A stretch of 64,000 nucleotides of DNA from JACVRM01 sp963817375 (GCA_963817375.1 CAWFOB010000008.1:62001-126000), one strand, 5' to 3'; positions 51,804 through 64,000 are shown, counted from the stretch's first letter. Notes: generated by a model not told the origin, from the letters alone. Program-made: numbers and translations.

Positions 51804-52874
51804 CTAGCTGACCGCGGCGACGAGCCGCTCGAGATCGTCCTCGTTCGTCCACCAGCCGACGGACGCACGGCACCAGCCGAGCCCCGGCATCTCGCGGATG
51901 ACGACGCCGGCCTCGAGCGCGCGCGTGACCGTCCCGGCCGGATCGTCCGACCGCCAGGTGACGAGCGTGGCGTGGCCGGGCTCGGTGACGACGTCGACGC
52001 GTTCGGCGAGCAGCTCGCGGCAGCGCGCCGCCAGCCCGCGCGCCCGCTCGTAGCGGCCCTCCGGCGCCGAGCCGAGCGCTGCCAGCAGCCCGGCGAGCGA
52101 CGTGCCCGGCGTCCACCCAGCCTCGAAGCGGGCGGCGCCCGGCCGCGGCGTGAAGGAGCCGTCCGGCTCGTAGCCCGCCTGCGACAGGTAGCTCGGGAGC
52201 GCGACCGGGAGCGCCTCGGGGTCGCGGACGATCAGCGCGCCCGTCGCGTCCGGCCCGCAGAGCCACTTCTGCCCGGAGACGGTGTAGAAGTCGAACGGCG
52301 AGGCGTCGACCGGGATCGCGCCCACGGTCTGGGCGCCGTCGACGAGAAGCGGGGCGCGGCCGATCAACTCCTCGACCGGCAGAACGTGGCCCGTCGTCCA
52401 GAAGACGTGCGAGAGCGCGATCAGCCGCGTGCGCGGCGTGACCTCGGCGAGGACCGCCTCCACTGCCTCGGCTGCGGCGCGCTCGCGCACCTGTGCGACG
52501 CGGACCCGCGCCTGCGATGCCCCGACCGCGCCGAGGAGCCCGAAGTGCTCGCTGTCGGTCGTGACGATCTCGTCGTCCGGGCCGAGCGCGAGCCCGGTGA
52601 CGACGATGCGGCACGCCTCGCTCGTCGAGGACGTGATCGCGACGTGCTCCGGAGTCACGCCGACGAGCGGCGCGATCGCCTCGCGCACCCGCACGCGCAT
52701 CGCGATGACCTCCTCGAAGCGCGTCTTCGAGCCGCGGCCGTCGTCGACGTCCTGCGCGAGCTGCGCCTCGACGGCGTCGGCGGTCGCGCGGGCGAGCGGC
52801 CCGACGCTGCCGGCGTTCAGGTAGGCGAGGTGCTCGAGCACCGGGAACTGCGCGCGTGCCTCCTCCCAGCTCAC
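51804..52874 (-). CDS. Class V aminotransferase-family PLP enzyme
   Basis: A 356-residue fold-type I PLP enzyme of the class V (cysteine desulfurase/kynureninase-like) group. Typical start: FPVLEHLAYLNAGSVGPLAR. Then VGVTPEHVAITSSTSEACRI, TRLIALSHVFWTTGHVLPVE and LLVDGAQTVGAIPVDASPFD. The PLP Lys lies in FYTVSGQKWLCGPDATGALI. There is no desulfurase Cys loop that I can identify, so the substrate is open. Starts at GTG overlapping the stop of the upstream phosphatase-type gene (GTGA). Confidence 0.88.
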   Translation of the reverse strand: MSWEEARAQFPVLEHLAYLNAGSVGPLARATADAVEAQLAQDVDDGRGSKTRFEEVIAMRVRVREAIAPLVGVTPEHVAITSSTSEACRIVVTGLALGPDDEIVTTDSEHFGLLGAVGASQARVRVAQVRERAAAEAVEAVLAEVTPRTRLIALSHVFWTTGHVLPVEELIGRAPLLVDGAQTVGAIPVDASPFDFYTVSGQKWLCGPDATGALIVRDPEALPVALPSYLSQAGYEPDGSFTPRPGAARFEAGWTPGTSLAGLLAALGSAPEGRYERARGLAARCRELLAERVDVVTEPGHATLVTWRSDDPAGTVTRALEAGVVIREMPGLGWCRASVGWWTNEDDLERLVAAVS

Positions 52875-53683
52875 GTGATCGTCACGTCCACCGGCGCGTG
52901 GTCGGAGAGCAACCGGCGCTCGAACTGGCGCACGGAGAGCTTCCAGGGGCGGCCGGGCGTCGCCTCGGCGCCGCGGACGAGCACGTGGTCGATCCCCGGC
53001 CCGGGCCGCGAGTAGCCCCACTCCGGGCCGCAGAGGTCGGGAAGGGTGCGCGAGATCGGCGGGCGGACGTTGAAGTCGCCGGCGAGCACCGACAGCTCGT
53101 CCGGCTCGGTCATGGCCTCGGCGAACCAGGCGGCTCGCCGCACCTCGGCGTCGGGGAGGCGCTTGTCGTGCGAGCCGGTGGCGTGGACGTTCGTGACGAC
53201 CGCACGCTCCCCGCTTTCGAAGCGGACGCGCACGGCGTGCGCGACGCGCCGCTCCTTCGCCCACGCGAGCCGGGTGACGAGGTCGAGCCCGAGCGTGCGC
53301 GTCTGCGCGCGGCGGAAGCGCCGCGAGTTCAGCACGAGCTCGCCAGCGTGCTCCCCGTGGTGGCGCAGAGCGAGCAGCACGACGTTCGCCTGCCCGGTGA
53401 AGAGCGAGCGCAGCCGCCCGGGGTCGATGCGGCTCAGCCGGCGTCCCAGCTCCGCCGTCGAGGGGAGCGGCCCGATGGTCGGGCGCGCCGCGATCGCCGC
53501 GAACACCTGCATGCCGCTCCACGTCTCGAGGTGGGAGAGCGTCCACGGCGGCACCTCTTGCAGGCAGAGCACGTCGGGGTCGTCGCGCGTCGCGAGCTCC
53601 ATCATCTCGGGCAGGAACGAGCGCCGTTCAGGCGGGACGGAGTCCCCGTGGAAGACGTTCCAGGTTCGGACGAGAAGAGCCAC
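52871..53683 (-). CDS. Endonuclease/exonuclease/phosphatase-family protein
   Basis: A 270-residue EEP-fold hydrolase. Motifs in order: RTWNVFHGDSVPPERR (Asn), DDPDVLCLQEVPPW (metal Glu), VVTNVHATGSHDKRLPDAEV, LAGDFNVRP (Asp/Asn) and LLSDHAPVDVTIT (Asp-His). All catalytic positions seem present. Substrate could be DNA, a phospholipid or a phosphoester. Divergent from the gene at 53707. Confidence 0.86.
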   Translation of the reverse strand: MALLVRTWNVFHGDSVPPERRSFLPEMMELATRDDPDVLCLQEVPPWTLSHLETWSGMQVFAAIAARPTIGPLPSTAELGRRLSRIDPGRLRSLFTGQANVVLLALRHHGEHAGELVLNSRRFRRAQTRTLGLDLVTRLAWAKERRVAHAVRVRFESGERAVVTNVHATGSHDKRLPDAEVRRAAWFAEAMTEPDELSVLAGDFNVRPPISRTLPDLCGPEWGYSRPGPGIDHVLVRGAEATPGRPWKLSVRQFERRLLSDHAPVDVTIT

Positions 53684-53706
53684 AGCAAGCGCACTACTCT
53701 ACGAAC

Positions 53707-54018
53707 GTGTTCAGGCGCGATCCGTTTCGTGACGTGATCCGCCGCCAGCTCGACCTGTTCGAGAACGACGAGGCGGAGCTCATCGCCGAGGTGCGGGAGG
53801 CCGAGCGCGCCTACGACAAGGCGCCGCGCGAGGACGCCGAGGCGGCGTACGAGCAGCTGTGGGACATGGTCGAGACGGGCACCGAGATGCTGGCCGAGAT
53901 CCGCGACGCGTACATGCGCACGCTCGACGAGGAGACGGCCGAGCAGTACGAGGTGGCGTTCAACCGGGCGGTCAAGAAGCGGCTGCCGCGGTTCGCGCTG
54001 CAGATCACCGACTACTGA
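53707..54018 (+). CDS. Hypothetical coiled-coil protein
   Basis: A 103-residue, highly charged, all-helical protein. RRQLDLFENDEAELIAEVRE and YDKAPREDAEAAYEQLWDMV look like a helical hairpin. The end KKRLPRFALQITDY is conserved-looking but I do not recognise a family. Starts at GTG 23 bases from the divergent EEP gene, so the two promoters overlap. Convergent with the secreted Thr-rich gene after a 100-base gap. Confidence 0.6.
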   Translation: MFRRDPFRDVIRRQLDLFENDEAELIAEVREAERAYDKAPREDAEAAYEQLWDMVETGTEMLAEIRDAYMRTLDEETAEQYEVAFNRAVKKRLPRFALQITDY

Positions 54019-54119
54019 CGGGTCTCGGAGTGGAGTCTCATGCCTCCGACCACGACGACCCGGGCCGATGATCGCGAGCGCGACGGCGAAGATCAGCCAG
54101 AAGCGCCGGGCACCGCCCG

Positions 54120-55848
54120 CTAGTTGTACTTCGGCTCGGCTGACACCTGCGCCGACGCGGCCCCGGCGGACGGGACGCTGGGCATGGTGATCGTGAAGGC
54201 GGCGTGCTGGCCGGGCGGGACGTTCGCGGGCTGGAAGACCCCGCCGCCGCCGATCACGTTGCCGGCGCCGTCGAACACGACGCCTGAGACGCGCGCAGCC
54301 GACGAGAGCGTCTTGCCGGCCGTGTTCACGAGGTCGCCGGCGATCTGCGAGCCGGCGCCGGCCGCGACCACGTGGACGTTCGCGTTCCCTGGAAGCGCGA
54401 GCGACGGCGTCCCGCCGACGGCTACCTGGGTGTAGACCTCGAGTGACGCGGTCGCGCGACTGGCGGAGTGGATGATCGAGCCGCCGAAGTAGTACGTCGC
54501 GCCCGCGGGGATCGCGGACACGATCCTGCCCTCGGTGCCGACGACGACGTTGCTCGCGTCGACGGCGTTGACGGTGACGGTCACGTCGACCGCGTCGAGC
54601 GTCGTGGATGTGTTGTGCAGCACGACGCCGTAGTCCGTTTCGCGCGTGGATCCACCGGCCGCGTCGCTGAAGCCGCTTTTCACGACCGAGACCGGCGGGC
54701 CGGACGGGAGCACGGGCTGGTAGCGCGGCTCGATCGAGACGGCTGCGCTCGCGACGTTCCCCGGCGCCACCGCCCCGACGTGCACCTTGAAGCCGATGCG
54801 GTTGCCGTGCGGGACGTCGGTCGGCAGGTAGGTCGAGTTGCCGCCGATCGGGTTGCCGGCGCCGTCGAACACGACGGCCGTGACCCGCGCGAACGTGTTG
54901 AGCGGGGCCGCGGCCGCGTTCGAGACCTCGCCGACGATGTCCACGCCGGACGGTGTCGACGCCTCGATCCGTACATTTGCCGGTGGCGGGAGCGACAGGG
55001 CCTTCGCCACGCTCTGCCCGACGCTCACCTGGACGTCGATCCCTGCGGTCGTGACGCCCTTCGGCCCGACCAGCTCCCCGCCAAGGTAGTAGGTGGTGCC
55101 GGCCGGGATCGCCAGGAGTACCGTCGTGTCGGTGTTGATGACAGCGTTGCTCCCGTTCGAGCGGTTGACGGTGACCTGCACCGATTTCGCGTCGTGGTCG
55201 GACGAGGTGTTCGCGAGGATCACGCCGTAGTCCGCCTCGCTCGACTGACGGGAAGTGCGCCTGCGAGAACCCTTTCTTGACGACGATCACGTTGGCCGGG
55301 CCGGGTGACGTGGGCGTGGTCGTCGTGGGCGGAGGCGGCGGAACGGTGGTCGTCGTGGACGTCGACGTCGTGGTCGTCGAGGTCGTCGAGGTCGACGTCG
55401 TGGTCGTCGAGGTCGACGTCGTGGTCGAGGTCGACCGCGTCGTCGTCGTTGTCGTCGTCGACCCTCCGCGGGTCGTGGTCGTCGGAGATGTGGGCTGCGT
55501 CGTGGTAGGTGCGTTGGTCGTCGGCCCGCCGCCGGTGCCCGTCGTCTGCGGCCTGACGACCGTGCATCGCGCAGCGCCGGCGAGCCGAGCGAGCGTCTCC
55601 TGCTGCGCATGCACGAAGCGGCTGCGCGCCTTCCGGCTCTTGTGGTGCCGGAAGAACGCGGCCCGGTTCGCCGCCATCGACGCCTTGAAACGCGCAAGCG
55701 TCTGCTGGCGCTTCGCCTTCTGCGCCTGCGTGCAGGTGACCGCGGCCCTGTGCGGCGCCAGTGCCGAAGCGCCCGCGAGGCCGACGAGCGCGAGTGCGCA
55801 GGCCACGGCGAGGCCGAGGATGCCCTTCTGGATTGCGCGCCCCCGCAC
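54120..55848 (-). CDS. Secreted Thr-rich protein with two beta-sandwich repeats (one frameshift)
   Basis: A ~575-residue exported protein. Signal peptide MRGRAIQKGILGLAVACALA. A basic helical segment of ~90 residues follows (KAKRQQTLARFKASMAANRA), then a ~90-residue linker rich in Thr, Ser and Pro, likely a surface spacer and possible O-glycosylation site. Two ~180-residue homologous repeats follow, marked VVKKGFSQAHF... ADYGVILANTSSDHDAKSVQ and VVKSGFSDAAGG... TDYGVVLHNTSTTLDAVDVT. They resemble the FxLYD-type extracellular beta-sandwich. One extra base near 55245 breaks the frame inside repeat 1. The GTG at 55848 is the best start. It is 23 bases downstream of the LanC-like gene. Confidence 0.75.
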
Positions 55849-55871
55849 GACGGGGGGCCACTGTACGGACT

Positions 55872-57042
55872 TCAGCAGACGTCGAGGATCGGAAAGACCG
55901 CGGCCTCGTCGATGCAGCTCTGCACGTAGAGCGCGGTGCCGACGTCGCCCGTGAAGAGGCTGTGCCAGCCGTGGCCGTACACGGCGTGCATGCGGTCGAC
56001 CTGCTCGAGCGCGTGCATCGCGAACGCGCGGGCACGCTCGAGCCACCGCTCGTCGCCCGTCCGCTCGAAGAGCTTCAGGAACGCGTAGCCGTTGCCCGCC
56101 GTCCCGTGGCAGAGGCCGGCGCCCTTCTTCAGCGGGCCGCCAGCCACGTGAGCTCGCCGCCGGCGACGAGCAGCTCGGTGAGCGCATCGTCGGCGGGCGC
56201 GAGCGCGGCGAACGACGTGACGATCCCGGGCGCGCCGTGGCACCACTGCGTGCGGATCTTGTCCGCGCGCTCAGCCTCCTCGAGCGAGGCCGGCCACTGT
56301 GCGAGACCGCCCTCCCGGCGCGCGTGCCGGTGCAGCACGTCGATCGCGCGGCGCTCGAGCTCTGCGCGCCGCGCCGTGTCGAGCAGGTCGCCGCGCGAGA
56401 GCACGAAGACGTTCCCTGCGAACCCGTGGGCGGGGCCGAGCACGTGGCTCCGGTGGCCGCTGAACTCGTTCGTCCAGACGTCGCCGTCCCAGGCGGCCCA
56501 CAGGCGGTCGGCCGACTCGTTCCACGCCTCGACCCACTCGGGCGCGCCCGTCCGCTCGTGCATGACCTGCGCGGCGAGCATGGTGCCGGGCGCGCCCCAG
56601 CAGAGCTCGTTGCTCGGGTGCGTCGCGTTGGCACGCACGTCCTCCAGCAGCCGTTCCTCGAACGTGGCGGAGGGTCTGAGCGAATGCGCGACGAGCACGA
56701 CGCCCGCCTCACCGAAGAGGAACGAGGGGATCACTCCGTAGTCCGGGAAGTCCGGGCCTGCCCGGTACCGGTCGGGCAGGCTTGCGGCGACGGCCGACCA
56801 GTCGTCCGCCGAGCCGAGCCGGTGCAGCGCCCAGATGATCCCGGCCGCGCCGAAGTACAGCATCGTGTACCGGTCGGGCGCGTCGCCGGGGTCGGCGTCA
56901 CGCGGGTGCAGCGGCCAGAGCGTGTGCAGGCTGAAGGCGCGCTCGGCGTCGTCGACGATCGCGCGGATCGCGGCCTCGGCCCTGGGCGGGTTCCAGGGCG
57001 TCTCGGTGAGCGGTTCGTGGTCGCCGGGCTCGAGGAGTGGGA

Positions 57043-57046
<4 letters not shown>
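55872..57046 (-). CDS. LanC-like (lanthionine synthetase C) family protein (one frameshift)
   Basis: A ~390-residue alpha-barrel of the LanC family. GxxG repeats mark the barrel: YFGAAGIIWALHRLG, PSFLFGEAGVVLVAH, ELCWGAPGTMLAAQVM, GPAHGFAGNVFVLSR. The zinc ligands are present: Cys in TQWCHGAPGIVTSF and Cys-His in GAGLCHGTAGNGYAFL. One base appears lost near 56140, between the two zinc motifs. True LanC proteins cyclise lanthipeptides, whereas stand-alone relatives act on other Michael acceptors. No lanthipeptide precursor or dehydratase is visible nearby. Starts at TTG overlapping the dnaE2 stop (TTGA). Confidence 0.85.
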
Positions 57047-60302
<3,256 letters not shown>

Positions 60303-60305
60303 AGC

Positions 60306-60751
60306 GGGGCTGTCCCCGGGGCTGTCCCCGAAGGGGGCTGTCCCCAGTGCGTGCATAAGACAGCGCCGAGACTCAGCCGAAACGCTTCCCGAAGGCCGAG
60401 ATATCGCCCAACCACGGGGGACAGCCCCCGCTTCGCGGGTACAGCCCCTGCGGGCTGTCCCCAGTGGGTGCATAAGACAGCGCCAGGACACAGCCGAAAC
60501 GTCTTCCGAAAAACGACATATCGCCCGACCACGGGGGACAGCCCCCGCTTCGCGGGGACAGCCCCTGCGGGCTGTCTGACAGCGCCGAGACTCACGATCA
60601 CGAACAACCGCCTCCGCCCAGGGGCTGTCCCCGAAGGGGGCTGTCCCCCGTGGGTGCATAAGACAGCGCCAGGATTCAGCCGGAACGTTTTCCGAAAAAC
60701 GAGATATCGCCCGACCACGGGGGACAGCCCCCGCTTCGCGGGGACAGCCCC
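60306..60751. repeat. Palindromic GGGGACAGCCCC repeat cluster, subfamily B
   Basis: Three units, each with GTGCATAAGACAGCGC, an AGCCGAAACG-like block, GAGATATCGCCC, and flanking hairpins GGGACAGCCCCC-GCTTCGC-GGGGACAGCCCC. The interior matches the unit at 28.1 kb and differs from subfamily A. It fills the gap between the dnaE2 start and the VOC gene. The few bases on either side hold nothing else. Confidence 0.86.
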
Positions 60752-60763
60752 TACGATCGCGCT

Positions 60764-61127
60764 ATGGGTGAGTTCCGCGCCGTGTGGTCTCCGCGCGACT
60801 ACGACGCGGCGGTCGCCTTCTACCGCGACACGCTCGGGCTCGAGCAGGTGGGCGGCTGGGACCGCGGGCCGCGATGACAAGGGCGCGCTGATCGCGGCCG
60901 CGGCCGGGATCGTCGAGCTGATCAAGCTGGGCGACGGTCAGGAATACGTCGCGCCGGCCGGCGTCACCCTGTACGTGGAGGTCGATGACGTGGACGCGCT
61001 GCACGCGCGCCTGGTCGCCCGGGACATGACCGCCGCGGTTCCGCGGAACCGCCCGTGGGGCCACCGCCAGATCTCGGTCGAGGATCCGGACGGCGTCACC
61101 GTCACCTTCTTCTCGCCGGTCGCCTAG
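60764..61127 (+). CDS. Glyoxalase/VOC-family protein (one frameshift)
   Basis: A ~120-residue VOC-fold protein. It starts MGEFRAVWSPRDYDAAVAFY with RDTLGLEQVGGWD; one extra base near 60870 breaks the frame, and it continues DDKGALIAAAAGIVELIKLG, LYVEVDDVDALHARLVARD and GHRQISVEDPDGVTVTFFSP. The C-terminal metal-site Glu lies in SVEDPDG. Substrate unknown. It is convergent with the DUF6504-like gene, and their stop codons overlap by two bases. Confidence 0.78.
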
Positions 61128-61297
61128 GCGCCGCGCTGCGTGAACCACGTGCCCCGGTCGTCGTCACGGAAGACGACGGTGTTCTGGCCTGACTCGAGCA
61201 CGACCTCGAAGTAGCGGCGCTGGACGGGCTCCTCGGTCCACCAGCGGTCGACGACGCGCCACTCTTCGCGCACGACGGCGACGCCCTGGCGGTTCAC
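61124..61297 (-). CDS. Small DUF6504-like protein next to imuB
   Basis: At least 57 residues: VVREEWRVVDRWWTEEPVQR, RYFEVVLESGQNTVVFRDD and a GTWFTQRGA end. This resembles the small DUF6504 proteins found downstream of Y-family polymerase genes in actinobacteria. The domain seems to begin about 16 residues before the GTG used here (reading LVEAHADGAPRR), where no standard start is present. Probably co-transcribed with imuB. Role unknown. Confidence 0.6.
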   Translation of the reverse strand: MNRQGVAVVREEWRVVDRWWTEEPVQRRYFEVVLESGQNTVVFRDDDRGTWFTQRGA

Positions 61298-61350
61298 ACG
61301 ACGCGGCGCCCCGTCGGCGTGCGCTTCGACGAGCGCAGGCCGGGGAGCGT

Positions 61351-62538
61351 TTACGCGTCTTTGGGAACCAGCAGTGCCCGCTGTTCCGGCAGCCGTGACC
61401 ACGGAGCGATGTCGACGACGGTGCACACCGCGCCGCCGCCGGTGCTGGCGCGCACCTGGCGGAGGCCGTCCTTCAGCCGTTCCTGGAGGTCCTCGCCCTC
61501 GGGGGCAACGAGGGCGAGCTGGTCGCCGCGCGAGTCGGCGAGCTCGACTGCTTCGAGCGCGAGCCGCATGACGGGTGCCGGCAGCTCGGCGATCTTCGGC
61601 CACAGCGCGGCGCGCAGCCGGTCGCGCTCGGCGACGGGCTCGCGCAGGGTGACCGTCCGCCGCCACGAGCCGCCGCCGGTGAGCCGCGCGACGAGCGCGA
61701 GCTTGCGGAGGAAGCGGCCGTCACGGGCGGGGCTCTCGAGCAGCCGGTCGACGAGCACGTTGAGCGCCCGCCGGAGCGTGAGCTCGTTCCCGACCGCTTC
61801 CGGGAAGTCGAGCCGTTCGGCGACCTCGGCCGGCGGACGGCGGCCCTCGACGCGACGCGCACCCCTCCCGCGCGCGAGCGTCCAGGCCTGCCGCCCGTCC
61901 CGTCCGAGACGCTCGGCGACCGCCGCACCGGGCAGCTCTGCCAGCTGACCGAGCTTCTGGACGCCGAGTTCTTGCAGTTCTTCGCGCCGTCCCGCCTCGA
62001 GCGGGAGCAGCGTCAGCGGCAGCGGCGCGAGGAACTCGCGCGCCTGGTCGCCGTCGGCGACGACGATCACCTGGCCCGCACGCGCCACGCTGGCCGCCGC
62101 GAGGGCGGCGAAGCGACGCCCGGCTGCCCCTGCCCGCGCATCCCACCCCGCCCCCACGGCCGCCAGCGCACGGTGCAGCGCCGCCTGGACGCCGCCGTAG
62201 AGCCGCTCGACGCCCTTGGTCTCGAAGTAGACGGTGCCGAGCTCGGCCGGCTCGACCGCGAAGCCAGAGTCCTCGAGCCGCCGCACGATCGCCTCCCACG
62301 CGTCCTCGGCCGTGGCCGGATCCTGCTCGACGAGCACGAGCTCCGGGCAGGTCGCGAGCGCCTCGCCCATCCGCATGCCCGGCTTCACGCCGGCCGCCTC
62401 GGCGGCCGCGGTCACCGGGCCGAGCAGCGGCTCGCGTCCGGGCAGCGGTGCGAGCGCCGCGGGCCGCCGCATGAGCCCCGGCCGCTCGCGAAGCGCGGCA
62501 CGAAGCTCGAACCCTGGGATGACGATTGCGGCGAGCAC
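61351..62538 (-). CDS. imuB: ImuB-type inactive Y-family polymerase homolog
   Basis: A ~395-residue Y-family polymerase relative that acts as the hub of the ImuB-DnaE2 mutasome. The usual catalytic residues are absent: the N-terminal DMDAF motif reads VIPGFELRA, and the SIDEA motif reads AELGTVYFETKGVERL. The palm and HhH regions remain (VQAALHRALAAVGAGWDARA, LGQLAELPGAAVAERLGRDG). A C-terminal tail follows (ERLKDGLRQVRAS). An ATG at 62565 lies inside a LexA box, so the GTG at 62538, directly after the boxes, is the better start. No imuA-like gene is in the window. Confidence 0.88.
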   Translation of the reverse strand: MLAAIVIPGFELRAALRERPGLMRRPAALAPLPGREPLLGPVTAAAEAAGVKPGMRMGEALATCPELVLVEQDPATAEDAWEAIVRRLEDSGFAVEPAELGTVYFETKGVERLYGGVQAALHRALAAVGAGWDARAGAAGRRFAALAAASVARAGQVIVVADGDQAREFLAPLPLTLLPLEAGRREELQELGVQKLGQLAELPGAAVAERLGRDGRQAWTLARGRGARRVEGRRPPAEVAERLDFPEAVGNELTLRRALNVLVDRLLESPARDGRFLRKLALVARLTGGGSWRRTVTLREPVAERDRLRAALWPKIAELPAPVMRLALEAVELADSRGDQLALVAPEGEDLQERLKDGLRQVRASTGGGAVCTVVDIAPWSRLPEQRALLVPKDA

Positions 62539-62540
62539 CG

Positions 62541-62569
62541 GAACGTATGTTCTACACGAACACATGTTC
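62541..62569. promoter_or_regulatory. Two LexA (SOS) boxes upstream of imuB
   Basis: GAACGTATGTTC at 62541-62552 and GAACACATGTTC at 62558-62569, both matching the Gram-positive/actinobacterial consensus GAAC-N4-GTTC. Their centres are 17 bases apart. They lie between imuB and the divergent propeller gene, directly before the imuB start, so LexA would block imuB transcription until DNA damage. Confidence 0.88.
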
Positions 62570-62621
62570 CCCTGTCAAGGAAATTTTATTTTTCTTCACG
62601 CCTCCGGCGTACGCTTTTGCT

Positions 62622-64000
62622 GTGAAACGGCTCGTCGCGCTCGTGCTTGCACTCGTGGCGCTGGCGACCGCGGGCGACGCGACGACCGCACAGCAGGCGA
62701 CCGGCCCGATCGTCTTCGCCAGCTCGCGGATCTCGAATCTGTGGGGCGAGATCTACACGCGCCCGGCCGGCGGCGGGCCGGCCCGCAACCTGACCCGGAG
62801 CGTCGCCAACGACCGGGAGCCGGTCCTGCTCGCCGGGGGCCGGACGATCGCGTTCCTCAGCAACCGAAGCGGCCAGGACGCGGTCTGGACGATGACGACC
62901 GGCGGCAGGCGCCTGCGGCGGGTCTCGCCGGAGTATGCGGGCCTCGACCAGCTCGCCTCGTCACCTCGAGGAACCGCGCTGACGTACATCGTGACGGGAC
63001 AGAACGGCAACGGGGCAGGCCCCCTCGTGCTGCTGGACGCGACCCGGAGCACCAGGACGAGGCTTGCGCGCAGCGCATGGGGGTCGGCGTTCGCGCCCAC
63101 CGGCGATCGCGTCGCCGTGTTCGAATCGAGCGAGGCCGTTTCCGTTCGCGATCGTCGCGGCCGGGTGCTGTGGCGCGTCCCGGGCTTCCGCGGCGCGTGG
63201 TCGAAACGGGACGACCTGGCCGTCTCCGAGCAAGGGCGGGTTGCGCTCTACTCCGTCGACGGCCGTCTGCGGCTGAGGCTCGCAGGCACAGACCCGCTCT
63301 GGTCACCCGACGGGAGTGCGCTCGCCCTGACGCGGCCGACCGGCGTGTGGCTGGTCGCGGGGACGACCGTGAAAAAGCTCCTGAGCACCCACGGGCCGAA
63401 TTACCCGACCGCCATCGCCTGGACACCCGACGGCCACAGCCTTGTCGCGTTCAACGGCACCGGGATGCTGCTGGTAGCGCGCGCCGGTGGCGCACACGCG
63501 CTGCCCTGGCCGTACGCGACCGGGCCGGTTTGGTCGCCGGACGGGAAACGCGTCGCGCTCGCGGGCGGGCTGCTGGCGGTCTCGGCACCGGGGTCGGCGA
63601 CCGTGCGCGTCCTGGCACCCCGCGGCGCCGGCCCCTGCGAGCTGCTGTACGAGTCCGCCACCTGGCTTCCCGGCGGCAAGCGGTTGCTCTACACCATGAC
63701 GAGAGCGGGCCAGAACCTGCGGAATCTCTGGACCGAGGGGGCGAACGGCGGCAGCCCGCGCCGGCTGTCGACGTCATCGCTCTCGCAGGAGACGCCGGCG
63801 TGGTCGCCCGACGGAGCAACCATCCTCTTCAAGGAGGGCTTTCCGAACGGGCATGCCGGTGGCTGCGACGTCACGTACCAGCCCGCACTCGCGACCCTGC
63901 GGCCGGGTGGGACACCGGCGGCGCTGACCGTTCCCGATGCCAATGCCGGCCTGGTCGACACCGACCCGGCGTGGTCGCCGGACGGGCAGCAGATCGCGTT
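62622..64000 (+). CDS. Secreted TolB-like beta-propeller protein (N-terminal part)
   Basis: Frame open from the GTG at 62622 to the window edge (459 residues seen). A signal peptide is clear (KRLVALVLALVALATAGDAT, cleavage near AQQA). The mature part has PD40/WD40-like blades: IVFASSRISNLWGEIYTRPA, REPVLLAGGRTIAFLSNRSG, DPLWSPDGSALALTRP, GPVWSPDGKRVALAGG, TPAWSPDGATILFKEG, DPAWSPDGQQIAF. Such proteins are periplasmic or surface TolB-type propellers. The A/T-rich stretch 62575-62620 (AAATTTTATTTTTCTTC) probably holds its promoter, which is shared with the LexA-controlled region. Confidence 0.82.
   Translation, partial: MKRLVALVLALVALATAGDATTAQQATGPIVFASSRISNLWGEIYTRPAGGGPARNLTRSVANDREPVLLAGGRTIAFLSNRSGQDAVWTMTTGGRRLRRVSPEYAGLDQLASSPRGTALTYIVTGQNGNGAGPLVLLDATRSTRTRLARSAWGSAFAPTGDRVAVFESSEAVSVRDRRGRVLWRVPGFRGAWSKRDDLAVSEQGRVALYSVDGRLRLRLAGTDPLWSPDGSALALTRPTGVWLVAGTTVKKLLSTHGPNYPTAIAWTPDGHSLVAFNGTGMLLVARAGGAHALPWPYATGPVWSPDGKRVALAGGLLAVSAPGSATVRVLAPRGAGPCELLYESATWLPGGKRLLYTMTRAGQNLRNLWTEGANGGSPRRLSTSSLSQETPAWSPDGATILFKEGFPNGHAGGCDVTYQPALATLRPGGTPAALTVPDANAGLVDTDPAWSPDGQQIA

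Overview
The window is high-GC DNA from an actinobacterium. The core gene order points that way: rpsB-tsf-pyrH-frr-uppS-cdsA-dxr-rseP-ispG-proS, and pgeF-yggS-sepF-yggT-divIVA-lspA-rluD. So do the class III cyclase/ATPase genes, a DnaE2/ImuB mutasome with actinobacterial-type LexA boxes, and a MurA with Asp at the fosfomycin-target Cys. My impression is Thermoleophilia (Gaiellales/Solirubrobacterales-like), but this comes from gene content, not from a database search.

Positions 1-27563 form an accessory region. Its right end is an intact tRNA-Pro(GGG) gene on the minus strand (27489-27563). Five partial copies of the 3' end of that tRNA lie at 1145, 5295, 8321, 11559 and 12849, all in the same orientation. 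Each is joined to the same ~120-bp arm containing 10-bp-spaced motifs. This is what repeated site-specific integration at a tRNA 3' end would leave. The copies divide the region into five cassettes. Cassette 1 has a zinc-ribbon/cyclase/ATPase/TPR regulator and a GNAT protein. Cassette 2 has a cyclase/NB-ARC-type ATPase regulator. Cassette 3 has a cyclase-TM-propeller-periplasmic-binding fusion. Cassette 4 has an aminoglycoside 6-adenylyltransferase-like gene. Cassette 5 (14.6 kb) has Ddn-type oxidoreductase, two ABC exporters, stress proteins, a sigma factor, two P-type ATPases and redox genes. No integrase is visible.

Positions 27.5-40 kb hold core genes on the minus strand: translation (rpsB, tsf, frr, proS), UMP kinase, the MEP isoprenoid enzymes dxr and ispG, UppS and CdsA for lipid carriers and phospholipids, and the site-2 protease RseP. 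Most neighbours overlap by 1-4 bases. Positions 40-53.7 kb hold a GGDEF protein, an RluD-type pseudouridine synthase, lspA, a DksA-like protein, the divIVA/yggT/sepF/yggS division cluster, pgeF, a tRNA nucleotidyltransferase, ridA, a degenerate HisB, murA and several metabolic enzymes. Positions 54-62.5 kb hold a secreted Thr-rich protein, a LanC-like enzyme, error-prone dnaE2, and imuB behind two LexA operators. The window ends inside a TolB-like propeller gene.

Palindromic repeats built on GGGGACAGCCCC fill intergenic regions at 28.1, 35.8-36.6, 46.3 and 60.3 kb. A separate inverted-repeat element flanks lspA-yggU. Many genes carry single-base frameshifts, concentrated in 13.6-17.7 and 20.3-23.1 kb and nearly all +1. 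Sequence error is the likeliest cause, and the affected genes are annotated as interrupted.
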